Of a stretch of 64,000 nucleotides of DNA, positions 34,939-43,559 are shown in pieces (within the stretch, counting starts at the first letter, position 1; each line of letters starts with the position of its first letter). The stretch comes from Clostridiales bacterium (lineage in GTDB: Bacteria > Bacillota > Clostridia > Oscillospirales > Oscillospiraceae). Location: NCBI GenBank assembly GCA_022787565.1, contig JALFVN010000045.1, forward strand, positions 1 through 64,000. The letters run 5' to 3'. The translations under genes and the position numbers were made by a program. The notes below the pieces were generated by a model. It did no database searches. It saw nothing but the letters and a program-made list of their open reading frames with translations, and had not been told where the DNA came from.

Positions 34939-37623
34939 ATGAAACTTTCAAGAAAATGGCTGAATGAGTTTGTTGATCTGCCCCTGGAGGAAATCGACGA
35001 CAAGGCCTTTGCCGAGGCCATGACCATCTCCGGCTCCAAGGTGGAGGTCACCGAGGATCTGAGCCAGAAGATGAAAAACGTGAAGGTGGGCAAAATTCTG
35101 TCCATCGAAAAGCACCCCAATTCCGACCATATGCTGGTGACCCGGATCGACGTGGGGGAGAGTGAGCCGGTCCAGATCTGCACCGGCGCCTGGAACGTGC
35201 ATGTGGGGGATCTGATCCCCGTGGCCCTGCACAACTCCCTGCTGCCCGGCGGCGTGAAGATCACAAAAGGGAAGCTCCGGGGCGTGCCCTCCAACGGTAT
35301 GCTCTGCTCTTTGAAGGAGCTGGACGTGACCACCCACGACTTCCCCTACGCGGAGATCAAAGCCGCCGCCATCCTGAGCGACTACCACCCCATCGACCCG
35401 GCCAAGCCCTCCATCTCCCCGGACATCAAGGCCGGAGACAGGATCTTCGGCAAGGTCATCGCGGCGGAAGTAAAGAGCGTGGAGAATGCGGGCGTGAATC
35501 TGTGGAACTGCGCCTTGGAGCCTGCGGCGGAGGCGGTCACCGACTGCCAGAACCTGCACGCGGGGGACCTGGTGGCCTATGACACCGCCAAAAACCATAT
35601 CTGCACCTTGGAGGACCTGCACGCAAAGCAGGAGGAGTTCCCCCACTGCATCCCCGACGGCATCTTCATTCTCCATGAGGAGGTGCAGCCCGGCGACGAT
35701 GTGGCGGCTTTCCTGGGACTGGACGACCATGTGGTCGAGTTTGAGATAACCCCCAACCGGCCGGACTGCCTGTGCGTGATCGGCCTGGCCAGAGAGGCCG
35801 CCGTCACCTTCGGCAGGGAGCTGAAGCTCCACACCCCGGTGGTGCAGGCCAGAGCCGGCGGCGATATCCGCGATATGGCGAAGATCGTCATCGAGGAGCC
35901 GGCGCTGTGCCCCCGTTACACCGCCCGCATGGTGAAAAACGTGAAAATTGCCCCCTCTCCCGAGTGGATGAAGGAGCGTATCCGCAACGCGGGCATGCGC
36001 CCCATCAACAACATTGTGGACATTACCAACTATGTCATGCTGGAGTACGGCCAGCCCATGCACGCCTTTGATTTCAGCTGCGTGGGCAATCAGGAGGTGC
36101 ATGTACGCCTTGCCCGTCCGGGCGAGACCATCCGCACCCTGGACGGCAACGAGCGGGCACTGACCCCAAGCATGCTCTGCATCTGCGACACGGAAAAGCC
36201 CATCGGCGTGGCCGGCGTTATGGGCGGCGAGAACAGCGAGATCGTGGGCGACACGGCCATGGTTTTGTTTGAGAGCGCCAACTTCAACGGCACCTCCATC
36301 CGCCGCACCGCCACCGCGCTGGGCATGCGCACCGATGCCTCCTCCCGCTATGAAAAGGGCCTTGATCCCCAGAACACCTACAAGGCTGTCCAGCGTGCCT
36401 GCGAGCTGATCGAGCTGCTGGGCGCAGGCGAAGTGGTGGAGGGCATCATCGACGTGGTGCCCAACGAGATCCAGGAGACCACCGTGAAGCTGGAGCCGGA
36501 GAAGATCAACGCTCTGCTGGGTACCGATATTGATGAGGACACCATGCGCAAGATCCTCCTGGATCTGGGATTTACGCTGGAGGGCGATATCATCCATGTG
36601 CCCTCCTGGCGCGGCGACGTGGAGCACTACTCCGACATCGCTGAGGAGGTGGCCCGCTTCTACGGCTATAACGAGATCCCCACCCGCTTCACCGGGGCTA
36701 TCAGCACCTGCGGCGGCTTCACCGGGGAGCAGCAGTGCGAGCGGCATATGGGCCAGGTCTGCCGCAGCCTGGGACTGGACGAGATCATCACCTACTCCTT
36801 CATCAGCCCCAGCTACTACGATAAGATCCGTATGCCCGCGGACAGCCCCCTGCGGGACAGCCTGCGCATCCTGAACCCTCTGGGTGAGGATACCTCCATC
36901 ATGCGCACCACCATCCTGCCCTCCATGCTGGAGATTCTGACCCGGAACTATAACTACCGCAACAAAGAGGCCCACCTGTACGAGATCGGCCGCATCTACC
37001 TGAAAAAGCCCGACGGCACCGCCGACGAGCCCAAAATCCTTTCTCTGGGCGCTTACGGCCCCAAAATGAACTTCTTCGTGCTGAAGGGCTGGGTGGAGGA
37101 GCTGCTGGAGAGCATGGACATCGGGGAGCTGCGCTTTGTGGCAGAGCGGGAGAACCCCTCCTACCACCCCGGCCGCTGCGCCAGCGTGTACGCCGGTGAG
37201 ACAGAGATCGGCGTTCTGGGCCAGATCCACCCGGAGGTGGCCAAAAACTACGGCGTTGACGCGGAGCTTTACTGCGCGGAGCTGCGCTTTGCGGCCATGT
37301 TCTCCCTGCAGGGCGGAATCCCCGTGTACAAGCCCCTGCCCAAGTTCCCCGCCGTGACCCGCGATATCGCCGTGGTCTGCGGCGCGGAGATTCCTGTGGG
37401 CGACATGATCCGCTGCATCCGGGCAAACGGCGGCAAGTACCTCTGCGGCTGCGACATCTTCGACGTGTACACCGGCCATCACATTGCCGAGGGCAAGAAG
37501 TCCGTGGCCTTCTCCCTGACCATGCGGGCCGAGGATCAGACCCTGACCGACGACCACGCGGAGGAGACGGTGAAGGCCGTGCTGGACGCCCTTAAAACCA
37601 CATTTGGCGCCGTAATGCGCTGA
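34939..37623 (+). CDS. pheT: Phenylalanyl-tRNA synthetase beta subunit, with inserted OB-like region
   Basis: An 894-residue subunit, about 90 residues longer than usual. Order: short N-terminal domain, tRNA-binding OB fold (about 45-130, with NSDHMLVTRIDVG), then an extra segment (about 131-237), B3/4 editing domain from EITPNRPDCLCVIG, B5 domain, core, and C-terminal ferredoxin-fold anticodon-binding domain (FPAVTRDIAVVC). The extra segment reads GKVIAAEV...HAGDLVAYD...EEFPHCIPDGIF, which looks like a second, weak copy of the preceding OB region. ATG at 34939 has AGGAGAA upstream. Controlled with pheS by the T-box. Confidence 0.97.
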   Translation: MKLSRKWLNEFVDLPLEEIDDKAFAEAMTISGSKVEVTEDLSQKMKNVKVGKILSIEKHPNSDHMLVTRIDVGESEPVQICTGAWNVHVGDLIPVALHNSLLPGGVKITKGKLRGVPSNGMLCSLKELDVTTHDFPYAEIKAAAILSDYHPIDPAKPSISPDIKAGDRIFGKVIAAEVKSVENAGVNLWNCALEPAAEAVTDCQNLHAGDLVAYDTAKNHICTLEDLHAKQEEFPHCIPDGIFILHEEVQPGDDVAAFLGLDDHVVEFEITPNRPDCLCVIGLAREAAVTFGRELKLHTPVVQARAGGDIRDMAKIVIEEPALCPRYTARMVKNVKIAPSPEWMKERIRNAGMRPINNIVDITNYVMLEYGQPMHAFDFSCVGNQEVHVRLARPGETIRTLDGNERALTPSMLCICDTEKPIGVAGVMGGENSEIVGDTAMVLFESANFNGTSIRRTATALGMRTDASSRYEKGLDPQNTYKAVQRACELIELLGAGEVVEGIIDVVPNEIQETTVKLEPEKINALLGTDIDEDTMRKILLDLGFTLEGDIIHVPSWRGDVEHYSDIAEEVARFYGYNEIPTRFTGAISTCGGFTGEQQCERHMGQVCRSLGLDEIITYSFISPSYYDKIRMPADSPLRDSLRILNPLGEDTSIMRTTILPSMLEILTRNYNYRNKEAHLYEIGRIYLKKPDGTADEPKILSLGAYGPKMNFFVLKGWVEELLESMDIGELRFVAERENPSYHPGRCASVYAGETEIGVLGQIHPEVAKNYGVDAELYCAELRFAAMFSLQGGIPVYKPLPKFPAVTRDIAVVCGAEIPVGDMIRCIRANGGKYLCGCDIFDVYTGHHIAEGKKSVAFSLTMRAEDQTLTDDHAEETVKAVLDALKTTFGAVMR

Positions 37624-37756
37624 TTTTATGGGCCTCATTCCCCACCTTTACGCCGATTTTAAGAATTTTTAAGGTTATTGTTCACATTTTTGACTTTACT
37701 TGACATTTTATTCTGCTATAATAAGAAACAGAGCAGAAGTGCAAGGAGGGGACATC

Positions 37757-38002
37757 ATGGAGGATGCAACAAGAAAATTCGCCGCGTTGGACAGCAAGGC
37801 CGAGATGAAAGAGATCCTGTCGTCCGTGTATAACTCCCTCATGGTTAAGGGATACAACCCCATCAACCAGATCGTGGGCTATATACTCTCGGAGGATCCA
37901 ACCTACATTACCAACTACAACAATGCCCGCACGCTCATTACCCGTATTGACCGGGACGAGCTGATGCAGGAGCTTGTCAGAACCTATCTGGAAAAGAAAT
38001 AA
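37757..38002 (+). CDS. ireB: IreB family regulatory phosphoprotein
   Basis: An 81-residue protein nearly identical in pattern to IreB/YrzL (DUF965): ALDSKAEMKEILSSVYNSL, then GYNPINQIVGYILSEDPTYI and NNARTLI. In Enterococcus IreB is phosphorylated by the PASTA kinase IreK and affects cephalosporin resistance; the kinase is not in this window. AAGGAGGGG precedes ATG 37757. A TATAAT box is at 37717-37722. In most Firmicutes this gene precedes yrrK and yrzB, but here it stands alone after pheT. Confidence 0.95.
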   Translation: MEDATRKFAALDSKAEMKEILSSVYNSLMVKGYNPINQIVGYILSEDPTYITNYNNARTLITRIDRDELMQELVRTYLEKK

Positions 38003-38025
38003 GCGCGAAGAACAACAAAGGCAAA

Positions 38026-38055
38026 GCCGCCGGGAACGCCCCGGCGGCTTTTTCC
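38026..38055 (+). terminator. Terminator of ireB
   Basis: AAGCCGCCGGG pairs with CCCGGCGGCTT across a short loop and is followed by TTT. Confidence 0.9.
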
Positions 38056-38093
38056 TGCCTCTGGCAGCCCAAAGGACACCAGACAAAAAACTT

Positions 38094-38187
38094 TTGTCAT
38101 TCTGAACCGCGAAAGCGGTGAAGAATCCCGTTAACAGAAGGCACAGCGCCGCCGGACGGGATCCTTCGCTGACGCTCAGGATGACAG
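38094..38187. repeat. Type A palindromic repeat
   Basis: A diverged copy of the long-hairpin repeat seen at 30622 and 43672. It starts TTGTCATTCTGA and ends CTCAGGATGACAG. It lies between the ireB terminator and the yabP promoter. Confidence 0.85.
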
Positions 38188-38265
38188 TGAGGTTTGCAGG
38201 AGGGCCCATTTCGGAACAGCGTCGGAAGACGGGAACACGGCTATGCCCATGGACGCGCTAAAGAG

Positions 38266-38295
38266 AAATATTTGTCCCCCTTTTTGCATATACAT
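38266..38295 (+). promoter_or_regulatory. Sigma-E-like promoter of yabP
   Basis: AAATATT (38266-38272) and CATATACAT (38287-38295) are separated by 14 bases, matching the mother-cell sigma-E pattern (ATATT and CATACANT). It lies 19 bases before yabP, a gene controlled by sigma-E in Bacillus subtilis. Confidence 0.7.
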
Positions 38296-38313
38296 GGAAT
38301 AGGGGGTGAGAAC

Positions 38314-38598
38314 ATGCCGTATGAGGAGATCAAAAAGGTGCAGCAGCGCCCGCACAGCCTGAAGCTGGAGGGACGGGAGAAAATGAGCATTACCGGGGTG
38401 GACGACGTATCCGGCTTTGACGAGAACACCATCGTGCTCACCACGTCCCAGGGCGATCTGAACATCCACGGGCAGGGGCTGCATATCGACAGGATAGACC
38501 TGGACGCAGGGGAGCTGGAGCTTCGGGGAAAAATCCAGGAGCTGAGCTACGACGAGCCGGCCCGTTCCGGAACGCTTTGGTCAAGGCTGTTCGGCTGA
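38314..38598 (+). CDS. yabP: Sporulation protein YabP
   Basis: A 94-residue YabP family protein, needed for spore cortex formation in Bacillus. The core HSLKLEGREKMSITGVDDVSGF and the later strands NTIVLTTSQGDLNIHGQGLHI are the family signature. GGGGGTGAG precedes the ATG. First gene of yabP-yabQ-divIC-yabR, the conserved Firmicutes order, and it directly follows a sigma-E-like promoter. Confidence 0.96.
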   Translation: MPYEEIKKVQQRPHSLKLEGREKMSITGVDDVSGFDENTIVLTTSQGDLNIHGQGLHIDRIDLDAGELELRGKIQELSYDEPARSGTLWSRLFG

Positions 38599-38599
38599 G

Positions 38600-38986
38600 A
38601 TGGAAATCAGCCTTGGCCTGCAGTCCCTGCGCCTGCTGCTGGCCCTGCTGCTGGGCCTGGGCACAGGGCTGCTGTACGATTTGCTGCGCCCGCTGCGCCG
38701 CGCTGCCGGAATTGCCGCTGCCGCGGGGCTGGACGCGCTGTTCTGTCTGCTGACAGGAACGGGGATCTTCCTTTTTGCCATGGGCGCAGGGGACGGAAAG
38801 CTGGGACAGTGGGAGCTGGGCGCGGCGCTGCTGGGATTTCTGAGCTGGCTGCACTGGCTGAGCCCCTTTGTACTGCCGTTTTTTGAAAAAATCCGCCGAC
38901 TGTTTGCCGCCGGGCTGACGCTGTGCAAAAAAAGTATAAAAAATTTATTCCATTTTACAAAATTCTTCTTCCAAAAACTTCATTAA
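38600..38986 (+). CDS. yabQ: Sporulation protein YabQ
   Basis: A 128-residue membrane protein of the YabQ family, required with YabP for cortex synthesis. About three hydrophobic helices are seen at 8-27, 40-62 and 73-95, and the Lys/Phe-rich C-terminus faces the cytoplasm. GTGLLYDLLRPLRR after helix 1 matches the family. The start is one base after the yabP stop. Confidence 0.93.
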   Translation: MEISLGLQSLRLLLALLLGLGTGLLYDLLRPLRRAAGIAAAAGLDALFCLLTGTGIFLFAMGAGDGKLGQWELGAALLGFLSWLHWLSPFVLPFFEKIRRLFAAGLTLCKKSIKNLFHFTKFFFQKLH

Positions 38987-39014
38987 TGTTTTATATTAAA
39001 GGGTAAAGAAGCGT

Positions 39015-39329
39015 ATGCAGAATAAAGGGACCATTGTTCGTATCGTGCTTGTGGCGCTGATGACTTATGCGCTGCTGCATTTTGCTGCGGCGAGAGCCCA
39101 GCTGGAGCAGACCCGGCAGCTTGCCGGGACCCTGACGGCGGAGCGGGAGCGGCTGGAGACGGAGAAGCTGCATCTCACACAGCTGCTGGAGGCCGGATAC
39201 GACGAGGGGACCATAGAGGCACTGGCCCGGGAAAGGCTGGGCCTGGTGTTGCCGGGCGAAACGGTTTTTTACTTTACGAAAGACAGAGAGGATCAAACAG
39301 ATGGCACTGGAAGTTGGAGCGGTAGTTGA
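39015..39329 (+). CDS. divIC: Septum formation initiator, DivIC/FtsL-like
   Basis: A 104-residue bitopic protein: a helix at about 7-26, then a coiled coil (about 28-60, AQLEQTRQLAGTLTAERERLETEKL) and the ALARERLGLVLPGETVFYF end typical of DivIC. It would act in the divisome beside FtsL and DivIB. Its 3' end overlaps the yabR start by 29 bases in another frame. Same place in the cluster as divIC of Bacillus. Confidence 0.92.
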   Translation: MQNKGTIVRIVLVALMTYALLHFAAARAQLEQTRQLAGTLTAERERLETEKLHLTQLLEAGYDEGTIEALARERLGLVLPGETVFYFTKDREDQTDGTGSWSGS

Positions 39330-39750
39330 AGGCAAGGTGACAGGGATCACCAAGTTCGGCGCGTTTGTGGCGCTGCCGGAGGGGAAGAGCGGGCTTGTTC
39401 ATATTTCGGAGGTGGCAAACGCCTTTGTTTCCGATGTGCATGACCATGTGCAGATGGGACAGACGGTAAAGGTGCGCATTCTCAGCATCAGCCCGGAGGG
39501 GAAAATCAATCTGTCCATCAAGAAAGCGGAGGACAGACCGGCGCCGCCGAGGGAGCAATCTTTCCGCAAAGCGCCGCAGCAGCGGCAGGAGCAGCCCCAG
39601 CGGCCCGCCCCTGTCAGAACGGCGGCCGACCCTCCGTCTGAGAATCAGGCCTTTGAGGACAGACTGAAGAAATTCATGCAGGAGTCCGACAGCCGCATTG
39701 CCGACAACCGCATGTACTCCGACCGGCCCCGCCGCAGAGGCAGAAGATAA
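39301..39750 (+). CDS. yabR: S1 domain RNA-binding protein YabR
   Basis: A 149-residue protein with one S1 domain (about 4-75): GAVVEGKVTGITKFGAFVALPEG, SGLVHISEVA and GKINLSIKKA. The tail is rich in Pro, Gln and Arg and ends in basic RPRRRGRR, as in other YabR/general stress protein 13 relatives that bind RNA or ribosomes. GAGAGGA precedes the ATG. It is translationally coupled to divIC by overlap. Confidence 0.94.
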   Translation: MALEVGAVVEGKVTGITKFGAFVALPEGKSGLVHISEVANAFVSDVHDHVQMGQTVKVRILSISPEGKINLSIKKAEDRPAPPREQSFRKAPQQRQEQPQRPAPVRTAADPPSENQAFEDRLKKFMQESDSRIADNRMYSDRPRRRGRR

Positions 39751-39778
39751 AATTTACGGACCAAAAAGGAGAAAAGGC

Positions 39779-41086
39779 ATGACAAACTACAGCGAGCTAT
39801 ACCGCAGTAAACTGACCACCGCCGACGAGCTTGCTTCCCGCATAGAGAGCGGATGGACCCTGGGCATGGACGCTGCCCTGGCCCAGACACCGGCCATCAT
39901 GTCCGCACTGGCAGCGCGGGCAGCCGGGGAAGAGCTCAGCGGCGTAAAGGTGCAGACCCTTCTGGACGTCTATCCTTTCGAATTTTATGCAGACAATGTC
40001 CTTTCCGGAAAGGTCAACGGCGTCTCCTGGTTTTCCAGCGGCGGCGCACGAAAGGCCGTGAACGGGGGATACGCAGACTTTATTCCCTCCTATTACCGGG
40101 ATATTCCCGGACTTATCCGCAGCTTTTACGAATATGACGCCTTTTGCGTCTCTGTGTCTCCCATGGACAAGCACGGATACTTCAGCCTTGCCACCACCAG
40201 CTCATACAGCCAGGCCATGCTGAGCAAGGCAAAACGGGTGTATCTTGAGGTGAACAAATACCAGCCCCGGGCTGTCTGCGGGCTGCAGATCCATATCAGC
40301 CAGGCGGACGCCATCGTGGAGCACGACGCGCCGCTGCCTGTGCTGCCGCCGGTGACGCTGGACGAGGTGAGCGTCACCATCGGAAACCTGATCGCTGAGC
40401 AGATCCCCGACGGGGCTTGCATCCAGCTGGGCATCGGCGCCATCCCCGATGCCACCGGAATGGCCCTGAAAGCAAAGCATGATCTGGGCATCCACACCGA
40501 GATGTTTACCGACTCCATGGTGGAACTGCTGGAATGCGGCGCGGTGAACAACAGCAGGAAACAGATCCATCCGAACAAAAGCGTTACCACCTTTGCCTAT
40601 GGCTCCCAGCGGATCTACGATTTCATCGACGACAACCCGGCCATCGAGATCCTGCCGGTGGACTATGTGAACGACCCCAACGTGATCTGCCGGAACGACA
40701 ATATGATCTCCATCAACGCCGCTCTGGAGGTGGACCTGTGGGGCCAGGTCTGCGCGGAAAGCGTAGGGACAAAGCACATGTCCGGCTCCGGCGGGCAGAT
40801 CGACTATGTGCGCGGCGCCTGCCAGTCCAGAGGAGGCAAGAGCTTTATTGCCTTCAGCTCCACGGCAAAGGGCGGGACAATCAGCAAGATCAAGCCTATC
40901 CTGACCCCCGGCGCAGTGTGCACCACCAGCAAAAACGATGTGGATTACATTGTTACGGAGTACGGCATTGCCCATCTGAGAGGGCACAGCCTTGCCCAGC
41001 GGGCCAGCCAGCTGATCGCCATCGCCCACCCGGATTTCCGGGATGAATTGACCTTCGAGGCCAAAAAGCGCGGCATCATGATCTGA
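39779..41086 (+). CDS. Acetyl-CoA hydrolase/CoA-transferase family protein
   Basis: A 435-residue CoA-transferase, a second member besides the one at 28699 but clearly diverged from it. The catalytic Glu is in CAESVGT followed by SGSGGQIDYVRG, and IQLGIGAIPDATG and the final IAIAHPDFRDEL are conserved. The family includes butyryl-CoA:acetate, 4-hydroxybutyrate and propionate CoA-transferases; the substrate pair cannot be read off. AAAAGGAG lies before ATG 39779. It follows yabR by 28 bases but may have its own promoter. A long hairpin follows. Confidence 0.9.
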   Translation: MTNYSELYRSKLTTADELASRIESGWTLGMDAALAQTPAIMSALAARAAGEELSGVKVQTLLDVYPFEFYADNVLSGKVNGVSWFSSGGARKAVNGGYADFIPSYYRDIPGLIRSFYEYDAFCVSVSPMDKHGYFSLATTSSYSQAMLSKAKRVYLEVNKYQPRAVCGLQIHISQADAIVEHDAPLPVLPPVTLDEVSVTIGNLIAEQIPDGACIQLGIGAIPDATGMALKAKHDLGIHTEMFTDSMVELLECGAVNNSRKQIHPNKSVTTFAYGSQRIYDFIDDNPAIEILPVDYVNDPNVICRNDNMISINAALEVDLWGQVCAESVGTKHMSGSGGQIDYVRGACQSRGGKSFIAFSSTAKGGTISKIKPILTPGAVCTTSKNDVDYIVTEYGIAHLRGHSLAQRASQLIAIAHPDFRDELTFEAKKRGIMI

Positions 41087-41097
41087 CGGCGTAAATG

Positions 41098-41154
41098 AAT
41101 GATGGCGTTGTCTCAAAATAGCAAAAAGAGCTATTGAGAGGCAACGCCATCATT
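41098..41154. terminator. Long hairpin between convergent genes
   Basis: Arms of 25 bases (41098-41122 and 41130-41154) pair with few mismatches around a seven-base loop; the outer 13 pairs are perfect. There is no long T run on either side, though ATTTT follows on the plus strand. It separates the CoA-transferase from the convergent zinc-ribbon gene, so a bidirectional terminator is likely. Confidence 0.6.
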
Positions 41155-41162
41155 TTGACCAT

Positions 41163-41576
41163 TCAGGTTTTGCGATACAGCGTATAGCCGCATTTGCAGT
41201 TGATGTGGATTTTTCCCTTCCCCCGCGGGACGCGCAGCATGACGCCGCAGCCGGGGCATTTGAAAAAGCAGAAGTCCTTGCGCTGGGCGCGGCGCTCCTT
41301 TGCCGCCTGACGGCTGTACCGCTGCTTCTGACGCAGGGCCAGATAGGCGTTGTTCTCCGCCTCCCGCTGCCCCAATCTGCGGGAAAAGGCCCGGATAAAG
41401 CTGAAAATCAGCATAGAAAGACCAAGCCAGGTGAACAGCAGACTGAAAACGCCCCTGAGTACACCGGCTGTCAGCACCGACAGCAGCATACAGACAAGCC
41501 CCATCCAGAACAGCGCTTTGGAAAACTCATCCATCCCCTGCCGGCCGGAAAATATTCTGCTTAGTTTTTCTCTCAT
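41163..41576 (-). CDS. Membrane protein with C-terminal zinc ribbon (137 aa)
   Basis: A 137-residue protein with two hydrophobic helices (about 20-40 and 43-64), a basic linker (GQREAENNAYLALRQKQRYSR) and a C-terminal zinc ribbon with CPGCGVMLRVPRGKGKI and CKCGYTLY. The ribbon resembles those of many small Clostridia membrane proteins with unknown role. A monocistronic gene, it converges on the CoA-transferase. No defined function. Confidence 0.85.
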   Translation of the reverse strand: MREKLSRIFSGRQGMDEFSKALFWMGLVCMLLSVLTAGVLRGVFSLLFTWLGLSMLIFSFIRAFSRRLGQREAENNAYLALRQKQRYSRQAAKERRAQRKDFCFFKCPGCGVMLRVPRGKGKIHINCKCGYTLYRKT

Positions 41577-41754
41577 GCCTTGCTCCAGAAATCTTTTTTG
41601 TTTATTCTAAATTCACAGGTAGGAAGTGTCAATAGACTTCACCGAAAGTTTACAAAAGGGTCACGCTGCCGGCACACAGTGGAGACAGAAGGACTTGAAC
41701 CTTTGCCCCGAAGGTGATACAATGAATCATATTTTAAGATGGAGGGAAATGGGC

Positions 41755-42183
41755 ATGATTGCGATAGGCAGTGATCACGGCGGCTTCGCACTGAAACAGG
41801 AGGTCATGGAGCACCTGAAAAAGAGGGGCCTGGATTACAAGGATTTCGGGACCTACAGCGAGGCCAGCTGCGACTACCCGGTATACGGCAGGGCTGTTGC
41901 CAAGGCCGTGGCGACAGGGGAGTGCGAAAAAGGAATCATCATCTGCGGCACGGGCATCGGCATCTCCATCTCTGCAAACAAGGTTCCCGGCATACGGGCT
42001 GCGCTGTGCGGCGACTGCTTCTCCGCCAAAGCCACCCGTGAGCATAACGACGCCAACATTCTGGCCCTGGGGGCCAGAGTTACCGGGCCGGGTCTGGCCC
42101 TGATGATCGTGGACACGTTCCTGGACACGCCCTTTTCCGGCGATGAGAGGCATGTGCGCCGCATCTCTTTGATCGAAGAATAA
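41755..42183 (+). CDS. rpiB: Ribose 5-phosphate isomerase B
   Basis: A 142-residue RpiB/LacAB family isomerase that interconverts ribose 5-phosphate and ribulose 5-phosphate. Signature features are IAIGSDHGGFALK, DYPVYGRAV, the catalytic Cys in IICGTGIGISISANK and REHNDANILALG. ATG at 41755 is eight bases after GGAGGG; an ATG at 41749 is too close to that site. It is followed after 18 bases by the glycosyl hydrolase-like gene. Confidence 0.96.
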   Translation: MIAIGSDHGGFALKQEVMEHLKKRGLDYKDFGTYSEASCDYPVYGRAVAKAVATGECEKGIIICGTGIGISISANKVPGIRAALCGDCFSAKATREHNDANILALGARVTGPGLALMIVDTFLDTPFSGDERHVRRISLIEE

Positions 42184-42201
42184 GCCCCGGGAGGGAGTAT
42201 T

Positions 42202-43353
42202 TTGGCAAAATACACGGAATTTTATAAAGGGCGCCGCAAGCGCCGGAATTATATCTTTATCCCTGCCGCTATCCTGATCGGCCTGCTGGCCTTCGGAGTG
42301 GTGATGTTCTACGGCGTGCAGAAGTATGCCGTTATCACCAAGGACGCGGTGAATGTGGAGCTGCCCGGCATGGAGAAGGAAGAGACTACCATTGATGCCC
42401 AGGGCAACGAGGTCAGGGTTTTCGAACCGGTGGACGCCCAGATCATTTTTGACGAGCCGGACTATTCCGACGTTCAGGCCACTGCCGGTGAGGGCGTGGA
42501 GGCCATAAGGGCAATTTTTGTGCCGGCGGAAGAGATCAACAGGGAAAAGCTGGAGGAATATGCCGGCCGGCTCAACCAGGGCAACGCCCTGGTGCTGGAG
42601 ATGAAGCCCCGTTCCGGACGGCTGATGTGGACCACCAGTTCCACTGTGGCCCAAAACTACAACCTGAACTCTGCCAACACCGTGGACGTGGCTGGCCTGA
42701 TCGCCGGACTTCGGGAGCTGAAGCCGGATATCTATCTGGCTGCCCAGATCAGCTGCTGCCTGGACGAGCTGTTTGCCTCCTTCAGCACTACCGTCACGTT
42801 AAAGACCAGCTACGGCGCAGACTACCGGGATGAAAACGGTACCTGGCTGGACGCCTACAACACCAATCTTCGGACCTATATTGTGGAGCTCTGCCGGGAG
42901 CTTTACGACATGGGCTTTGACGAGGTGATTCTGGCAGATGTGGCTCACCCCATAATCCCCGAACCGGAGGAAGGGCAGGAGAAGCAGCAGCTCATCTATA
43001 CCCGGGAAATGTCCACCCCTCCCAGTCCCATGAACGCGGTGTGCGGCTTTGCCATCAGTGTGGCCGATCAGCTGTCGGACAGACCGGGGAGGCTGTCCAT
43101 CTACTGCGACTCGCCTTATGCCCTGGTGCGGACCTATGAGGCAAACGGCCAGAACGCCCCGCTGTTTATGAAGATTTTTGACCGGGTATATTTGCGGACG
43201 GATAAATATGCCTACAGCTTCAATTTTACGGATATCCAGCCCAAGGTCACCATCGGTGACGCCAGGTATCGCTTTGTGCCCGTAGTGGAAAATTATCTGC
43301 CGGAAAACAGCGCAGAGGTCTCCTGGGTTCTTGTGGATACAGAGGAAGAATAA
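42202..43353 (+). CDS. Membrane-anchored putative glycosyl hydrolase (DUF4015-like)
   Basis: A 383-residue protein with a basic start, one membrane helix (about 17-38) and an outside domain. The order IRAIFVPAEEI, ALVLEMKPRSG, GLIAGLRELKPDIYLAAQIS and MGFDEVILADVAHP suggests a TIM-barrel like the DUF4015/YngK putative glycoside hydrolases. A polysaccharide target in the wall is inference. The start is TTG at 42202 with GGGAGGGAG upstream. The distal hairpin at 43374 is its terminator, now split by an inserted element. Confidence 0.7.
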   Translation: MAKYTEFYKGRRKRRNYIFIPAAILIGLLAFGVVMFYGVQKYAVITKDAVNVELPGMEKEETTIDAQGNEVRVFEPVDAQIIFDEPDYSDVQATAGEGVEAIRAIFVPAEEINREKLEEYAGRLNQGNALVLEMKPRSGRLMWTTSSTVAQNYNLNSANTVDVAGLIAGLRELKPDIYLAAQISCCLDELFASFSTTVTLKTSYGADYRDENGTWLDAYNTNLRTYIVELCRELYDMGFDEVILADVAHPIIPEPEEGQEKQQLIYTREMSTPPSPMNAVCGFAISVADQLSDRPGRLSIYCDSPYALVRTYEANGQNAPLFMKIFDRVYLRTDKYAYSFNFTDIQPKVTIGDARYRFVPVVENYLPENSAEVSWVLVDTEEE

Positions 43354-43373
43354 TGCTATAACCCCCAAAAATG

Positions 43374-43398
43374 CCCGCGGGAAATCCTTCCCGCGGGT
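43374..43398 (+). terminator. Terminator hairpin, left copy of a 25-bp duplication
   Basis: CCCGCGGGA and its complement TCCCGCGGG form the stem around AATCCT. The 25 bases are repeated exactly at 43560-43584, and only the right copy keeps the T run. The left copy is followed at once by the 160-bp element. Confidence 0.85.
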
Positions 43399-43558
43399 CA
43401 AGGCGTCGATAAAGTTCGACGCCTTGAAAACTTATTCAGGAGTATTCACAAATACTCCTGAATAAGCATGGATTGAACGCAGAAAGGGGACTCCCGTCCC
43501 CTCTCTGCACTCTCCCCATGCATTTGGATACACTGCCGATCGCGTTGTCTACTGTCTG
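43399..43558. repeat. 160-bp three-hairpin element, copy 2
   Basis: The second copy of the unit at 20968-21127, with about 11 differences. Changes lie mostly in loops and in the 3' tail, while the hairpin arms are kept. It is flanked on both sides by the same 25-bp terminator hairpin (43374-43398 and 43560-43584), as expected for an insertion with target duplication. No reading frame is present. Confidence 0.9.
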
Positions 43559-43559
43559 A

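Noticed and set aside
34948-37638. Open frame of about 900 codons antisense to pheT
   Set aside because: A GC-rich codon shadow of pheT; His/Gly/Leu-rich with no domain or ribosome binding site.
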